From Candidatus Omnitrophota bacterium (GTDB taxonomy: Bacteria > Omnitrophota > Gorgyraeia > Gygaellales > Profunditerraquicolaceae): a stretch of 8,760 bases of DNA. This document shows positions 5,795-8,760 of this stretch, piece by piece. The position numbers and the translations under genes were made by a program. The DNA lies in contig JAFGET010000002.1 of the NCBI GenBank assembly GCA_016931435.1, positions 1 to 8,760 of the forward strand. The letters are read 5' to 3'. The notes beneath the pieces are model-generated. The model had not been told where the DNA came from. It saw only the letters and a program-made list of their open reading frames with translations, and did not search any database. Numbering within the stretch: the first letter of the stretch is position 1; each line of letters opens with the position of its first letter.

Positions 5795-7348
5795 ATGTTA
5801 AATATAATCGTAGTTTCAGCAACCGCGGTAGCCGCCGCTTTGCTGGGTTATTTTTTAAGGAGGTATATTGCCGAGCGCGCCGTGCATAATGCCGAGTCTC
5901 AGGCGAAATATATCTTAGATCAGGCTGCAAGAGAAGCGCAGGATAAGCGGCGGGAATCCGAACTTGAGGCTAAAGACATGATGTTTAAGATGCGCCAGGA
6001 TTTCGAGCGCTCAACACAGGAAAGGCGCCAGGAGATATTTAATCTAGAGAAGCGCCTGACTCAAAAGGAAGAAAATATAGACCGCAGGCTTAACTTATTG
6101 GAGAACAAAGAGAAAGATATAGAGTTAAGGAACGAGTCGCTTAAAAAACAGGAAGATTCCCTTAAGGCGAAAGACACCCAGCTGCATTCTTTGATCGCTG
6201 AAGAAAAAGAAAGGTTGCAGAAGATCTCTTCTTTATCCGCGGAAGAAGCGAAGCAGATCTTATTGAGCCGCTTGAATGAAGAACTGGTCAGTGAAAAGGC
6301 GGCTATTATTAAAAAACAGGAAGAAGAGATGCACGGTACTATAGATAAGAAAGCGCGGGAAATCGTAAGTCTGGCAATTCAGCGTTGCGCCGCGGACCAC
6401 GCGGTTGAATCCACGGTAAGCGTGGTAAACCTGCCTAATGATGAAATGAAAGGCAGGGTTATCGGCAGAGAAGGCAGGAATATACGGGCGCTTGAAATGG
6501 CTACCGGCGTGGATGTAATCATTGATGATACCCCGGAAGCGGTGACCTTATCTTGTTTTGACCCCGTACGCAGGGAGATCGCGCGCTTAAGCCTGGAAAA
6601 GCTGATTTCAGACGGCAGGATACACCCCGGCAGGATAGAAGAGATAGTAGAGAAGGCTAAAAAAGAAATGGAAGAAAAAATCCGCGAAGAAGGAGAACGC
6701 GCGGCTTTTGAATCAGGCGTCAATGGTTTGCATCCTGAATTGGTTAAGCTCCTTGGCCGCCTGAAATACCGGACCAGTTTCGGGCAGAACGCGCTTCAGC
6801 ATTCCAAAGAAGTTTCTTTTCTCCTTGGGGTGCTTGCTTCGGAAATCGGCTTGGATTTTAAAATGGCGCGTAGGATCGGATTATTGCACGATATCGGCAA
6901 GGCCATAGACCACCAGATAGAAGGCACGCACGCTAAAATCGGGGCGGAGTTAGCCAGGAAATATAACGAACCTCTCGACGTGCAGATTTCTATCGAAGCC
7001 CATCATGAGGAGGCGGAGCCAAAAAGCTTCTTTGCGGTTTTGACCGTAGCGGCCGACGCTATCAGCGCAACGCGCCCCGGGGCAAGAAGAGAAACCCTTG
7101 AGACATACATAAAGAGGCTGGATAAGCTTGAGTCTATCGCTAATCTTTTTAAGGGGGTCGAGAAATCTTACGCTATCCAGGCGGGCAGGGAGATCAGGGT
7201 TATCGTGCAGCCGGAAAAGATCTCGGATAACGACGCTATAAATCTGGCCAGGGATATCCGCAAAAGAATAGAAGAAGGGATGGAATACCCCGGGCAGATC
7301 AAAGTGACTGTCCTGCGGGAAACAAGGGCCATAGAGTACGCTAAATAG
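5795..7348 (+). CDS. rny: Ribonuclease Y
   Basis: Membrane-anchored endoribonuclease that starts decay of many mRNAs in bacteria lacking or supplementing RNase E. The 517 residues show the complete family architecture: one N-terminal membrane helix (about 3-22) followed by basic residues, a long charged coiled coil (about 30-190), a KH RNA-binding domain with GREG (224-227) inside KGRVIGREGRNIR, and an HD phosphohydrolase domain with H365-D366 in LLHDIGKA plus the downstream HHEEAEP region. The C-terminus ends with the usual VTVLRETRAIEYAK. All catalytic residues are present and nothing looks broken. It lies between the 5-FCL gene and ymdB; rny-ymdB adjacency is common and suggests a functional link in RNA turnover. 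Confidence 0.98.
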   Translation: MLNIIVVSATAVAAALLGYFLRRYIAERAVHNAESQAKYILDQAAREAQDKRRESELEAKDMMFKMRQDFERSTQERRQEIFNLEKRLTQKEENIDRRLNLLENKEKDIELRNESLKKQEDSLKAKDTQLHSLIAEEKERLQKISSLSAEEAKQILLSRLNEELVSEKAAIIKKQEEEMHGTIDKKAREIVSLAIQRCAADHAVESTVSVVNLPNDEMKGRVIGREGRNIRALEMATGVDVIIDDTPEAVTLSCFDPVRREIARLSLEKLISDGRIHPGRIEEIVEKAKKEMEEKIREEGERAAFESGVNGLHPELVKLLGRLKYRTSFGQNALQHSKEVSFLLGVLASEIGLDFKMARRIGLLHDIGKAIDHQIEGTHAKIGAELARKYNEPLDVQISIEAHHEEAEPKSFFAVLTVAADAISATRPGARRETLETYIKRLDKLESIANLFKGVEKSYAIQAGREIRVIVQPEKISDNDAINLARDIRKRIEEGMEYPGQIKVTVLRETRAIEYAK

Positions 7349-7352
7349 TCAA

Positions 7353-7400
7353 TGGTCTATGGCCGATAGTCTATCTTCGATTGATATAGGCCATCGACCA
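7353..7400. repeat. TGGTC/ATGGCC inverted repeat between rny and ymdB
   Basis: TGGTC (7353-7357) pairs with GACCA (7396-7400) and ATGGCC (7359-7364) with GGCCAT (7389-7394), separated by one mismatch. Inside is GATAG-T-CTATC (7365-7375), itself palindromic, and TATC (7372-7375) can pair with GATA (7383-7386). The stretch is made of reworked GTCTATGG/CGATAG-like words and looks like a short repeat element rather than a terminator, since no T-run follows. An in-frame ATG inside it (7359) would add 19 unconserved residues to YmdB. Confidence 0.6.
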
Positions 7401-7415
7401 AAGACCCAAAACATC

Positions 7416-8207
7416 ATGAGAATATTGTTCATAGGTGATATAGTGGGTTCTCCCGGCAGAGAGGCGATTAAGGGCCTGCTTCCTGCGATAAAAAATGAAT
7501 TAGGGATTTCCTTTGTGATCGCAAACGCAGAAAATGTCGCCGGAGGCTCAGGGATCACTCCCAAGATCGCCCGCGACCTTTTCGATCTGGATATAGATGT
7601 GCTTACTTCCGGAGACCATATCTGGAAAAAAAGAGAGATTTTTGAGATCATTAATCAGGAGGAGCGGATATTACGGCCTGTTAATTTTCCTGTCGGGGCA
7701 CCGGGCAGGGGAGCGCAAGTTTATACGGCGCCAGGCAAGAATAAAGTCGGCGTGATCAGCGTGCAGGGAAGGGTTTTTATGGAGGCATTGGAATGCCCTT
7801 TTAAAACTTGCCGTTTGGCAGCAGAAGAATTGGCTAAGGAAACCAAGGTTATAATCGTGGATATTCATGCCGAAGCAACTTCTGAAAAAATAGCTTTAGG
7901 CTGGTATCTTGACGGCAAGGTAAGCGCTGTGCTTGGCACGCATACGCATGTGCAGACCGCGGACGAAAAGGTTTTACCTTCGGGCACCGCTTATATTACG
8001 GACGTAGGTATGAGCGGGCCCCAGGATTCGGTTATCGGTAGAAGAATAGAAGATGTCCTGGAGAGATTTTTGACTTCTGTGCCGGCAAGGTTTGCCGTGG
8101 CAGAAGGCAATATTCAATTGCACGGAGTAGTCCTGGATATCGATGAGCAAACAGGTAAAGCCAGCTCGATTGTCAGGATACAAAGAAAATTACAAAGTAA
8201 AACGTAA
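7416..8207 (+). CDS. ymdB: YmdB-type metallophosphoesterase (TIGR00282 family)
   Basis: Member of the calcineurin-like family represented by B. subtilis YmdB, which has phosphodiesterase activity toward 2',3'-cyclic nucleotides and affects biofilm and motility decisions. The 263 residues from 7416 begin MRILFIGDIVGSPGR, the family's true N-terminus. The in-frame ATG at 7359 only adds residues encoded by a repeat. Metal-site motifs: GD (7-8), NAEN (36-39), GDH with I-W after it (the GNH/GDH motif), VDIHAE, and GTHTHVQTAD. The C-terminal part has the conserved ITDVGMSGP and a GR that precedes the final domain. It follows rny by 67 nt, and the two are probably one transcript. No good SD precedes 7416, so translation may rely on coupling or on a weak site. 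Confidence 0.93.
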   Translation: MRILFIGDIVGSPGREAIKGLLPAIKNELGISFVIANAENVAGGSGITPKIARDLFDLDIDVLTSGDHIWKKREIFEIINQEERILRPVNFPVGAPGRGAQVYTAPGKNKVGVISVQGRVFMEALECPFKTCRLAAEELAKETKVIIVDIHAEATSEKIALGWYLDGKVSAVLGTHTHVQTADEKVLPSGTAYITDVGMSGPQDSVIGRRIEDVLERFLTSVPARFAVAEGNIQLHGVVLDIDEQTGKASSIVRIQRKLQSKT

Positions 8208-8267
8208 AAGGTAAAATTTCAATGCACAAGTTAAAATTAAAAGTCTTAAGTTGCGGTTTTACCTTTT
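8206..8267. repeat. 11-bp perfect inverted repeat spanning the RBS and start of the glycosidase gene
   Basis: AAAAGGTAAAA (8206-8216) is the exact reverse complement of TTTTACCTTTT (8257-8267). The left arm begins in the ymdB stop codon and contains the SD-like AAAGG (8207-8211) of the next gene; the right arm is inside its signal-peptide codons. Between and around the arms are further TAAAA/TTTTA words, giving an AT-rich repeat-like block. If the RNA stem forms it would hide the ribosome-binding site, although nine of its eleven pairs are A-U. Confidence 0.65.
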
Positions 8268-8760
8268 TCCTCTTTGCTTTTGCCTTTAATTGTTTTGCTC
8301 AAGATGGATGGCTTGAGTTGGCGCTGGACTTAGGCGCAAAGACAGTTACCCTGCCAAAGATATTCAGGACGAACATGGACTTAAGCGGAAGAGGCGTTTC
8401 TCAAAAGATGGGCAGGCCCAAGAATCTTGCTTCAACCGAAGCCTTGGATGCCTGGCAGAAGGATATCGGTTTTAAGGGCGTATACCGCCTACAATATAAC
8501 CTTTGGGAGATAAACGCTGCCGCTGAAGATAAGGCTGCGTATGATGAATTGATCGCCAATTATGAGAATGTCATCAAGAGGGTCAATGATGACGGAGGGA
8601 TAGTCATTTTAGACATCTTCGGCACACCCGCGGGATTAGGCAGGGTCTTGGATAACAGGGCCGCCCCTACGGATTTTAAGGTAATCAAGGGATTAATTAA
8701 AAAAATAATGCGGTTTTTAAGTTGCGAAAAAAAATATAATGTCTGGTATGAGGTCTGGAA
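8222..8760 (+). CDS. Secreted glycosidase-like protein, N-terminal part (GH39/clan GH-A type), cut by window end
   Basis: An open frame runs from the ATG at 8222 to the window end (179 complete codons, no stop). AAAGG at 8207-8211 lies 10 nt upstream. The product starts with a classic signal peptide: basic HKLKLK, a hydrophobic core rich in F, and CFA before a likely cut after A26, so export is expected. The mature part begins QDGWLELALDLGAKTVTLPKIFRTN. A DAWQKDIGFKGVYRLQYN stretch and VILDIFGTP suggest alternating strands of a TIM barrel. The final visible residues, YNVWYEVWN, match the strand where GH39 and related clan GH-A enzymes carry the acid/base glutamate (WNE), which would be the very next residue. 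Function as a beta-xylosidase or other glycosidase is inference from a partial sequence; distant family members can also lack activity. Confidence 0.6.
   Translation, partial: MHKLKLKVLSCGFTFFLFAFAFNCFAQDGWLELALDLGAKTVTLPKIFRTNMDLSGRGVSQKMGRPKNLASTEALDAWQKDIGFKGVYRLQYNLWEINAAAEDKAAYDELIANYENVIKRVNDDGGIVILDIFGTPAGLGRVLDNRAAPTDFKVIKGLIKKIMRFLSCEKKYNVWYEVW

Noticed and set aside
7359..7415. Upstream in-frame start of ymdB
   Set aside because: The added 19 residues come from a palindromic repeat and precede the conserved family N-terminus, MRILFIGD.

Overview
This window is the chromosomal core of a free-living type of bacterium with moderate GC, Shine-Dalgarno starts and sigma70-like promoters. 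Every gene lies on the + strand and most are housekeeping. I see no phage, transposase, CRISPR, tRNA or rRNA sequence. A MetV-type folate/corrinoid-pathway protein, a secreted glycosidase and several kinds of short palindromic, low-complexity repeats at gene edges suggest an uncultivated anaerobic lineage such as Omnitrophota. That taxonomic guess is inference and of low confidence.

Layout. Positions 2-1831 hold the 3' three-quarters of pheT (phenylalanyl-tRNA synthetase beta chain), cut by the window start. An extended -10 promoter overlaps its stop codon and drives a structured RNA of about 180 nt (about 1855-2034) that looks like 6S RNA. Two strong hairpins (2040-2089 and 2096-2154) fill the rest of the gap before rarA (2164-3483). 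A new promoter at 3506-3534 then serves a small zinc-ribbon membrane protein (3569-3862) and an overlapping metV-like gene (3859-4533). Next comes an AAATCC-type palindrome of about 115 nt, then an IscU-type Fe-S scaffold gene (4635-5069). A compact two-stem leader (5097-5147) precedes the 5-formyltetrahydrofolate cyclo-ligase gene (5155-5712). After that come rny (RNase Y, 5795-7348), ymdB-type metallophosphoesterase (start best placed at 7416, end 8207) and the 5' end of a secreted GH39-like glycosidase (8222 to the window end).

How it fits together. The order pheT, 6S RNA, 5-FCL gene, rny, ymdB resembles a neighbourhood I know from many bacteria, here with rarA, the zinc-ribbon gene, metV and iscU inserted. 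Themes are RNA metabolism (6S RNA, RNase Y, YmdB), one-carbon/folate chemistry (MetV, 5-FCL) and cofactor assembly (IscU; MetV is itself rich in cysteines). 

The unusual part lies between the genes. Long inverted repeats of at least four unrelated sequences sit at gene boundaries. Three of them (before rarA, iscU and the glycosidase) contain the only ribosome-binding-like sequence of the next gene. One supplies the C-terminal tail of the MetV protein, and one overlaps the sequence encoding the glycosidase signal peptide. The leader of the 5-FCL gene is built like a translational riboswitch, which would make sense for a folate gene.
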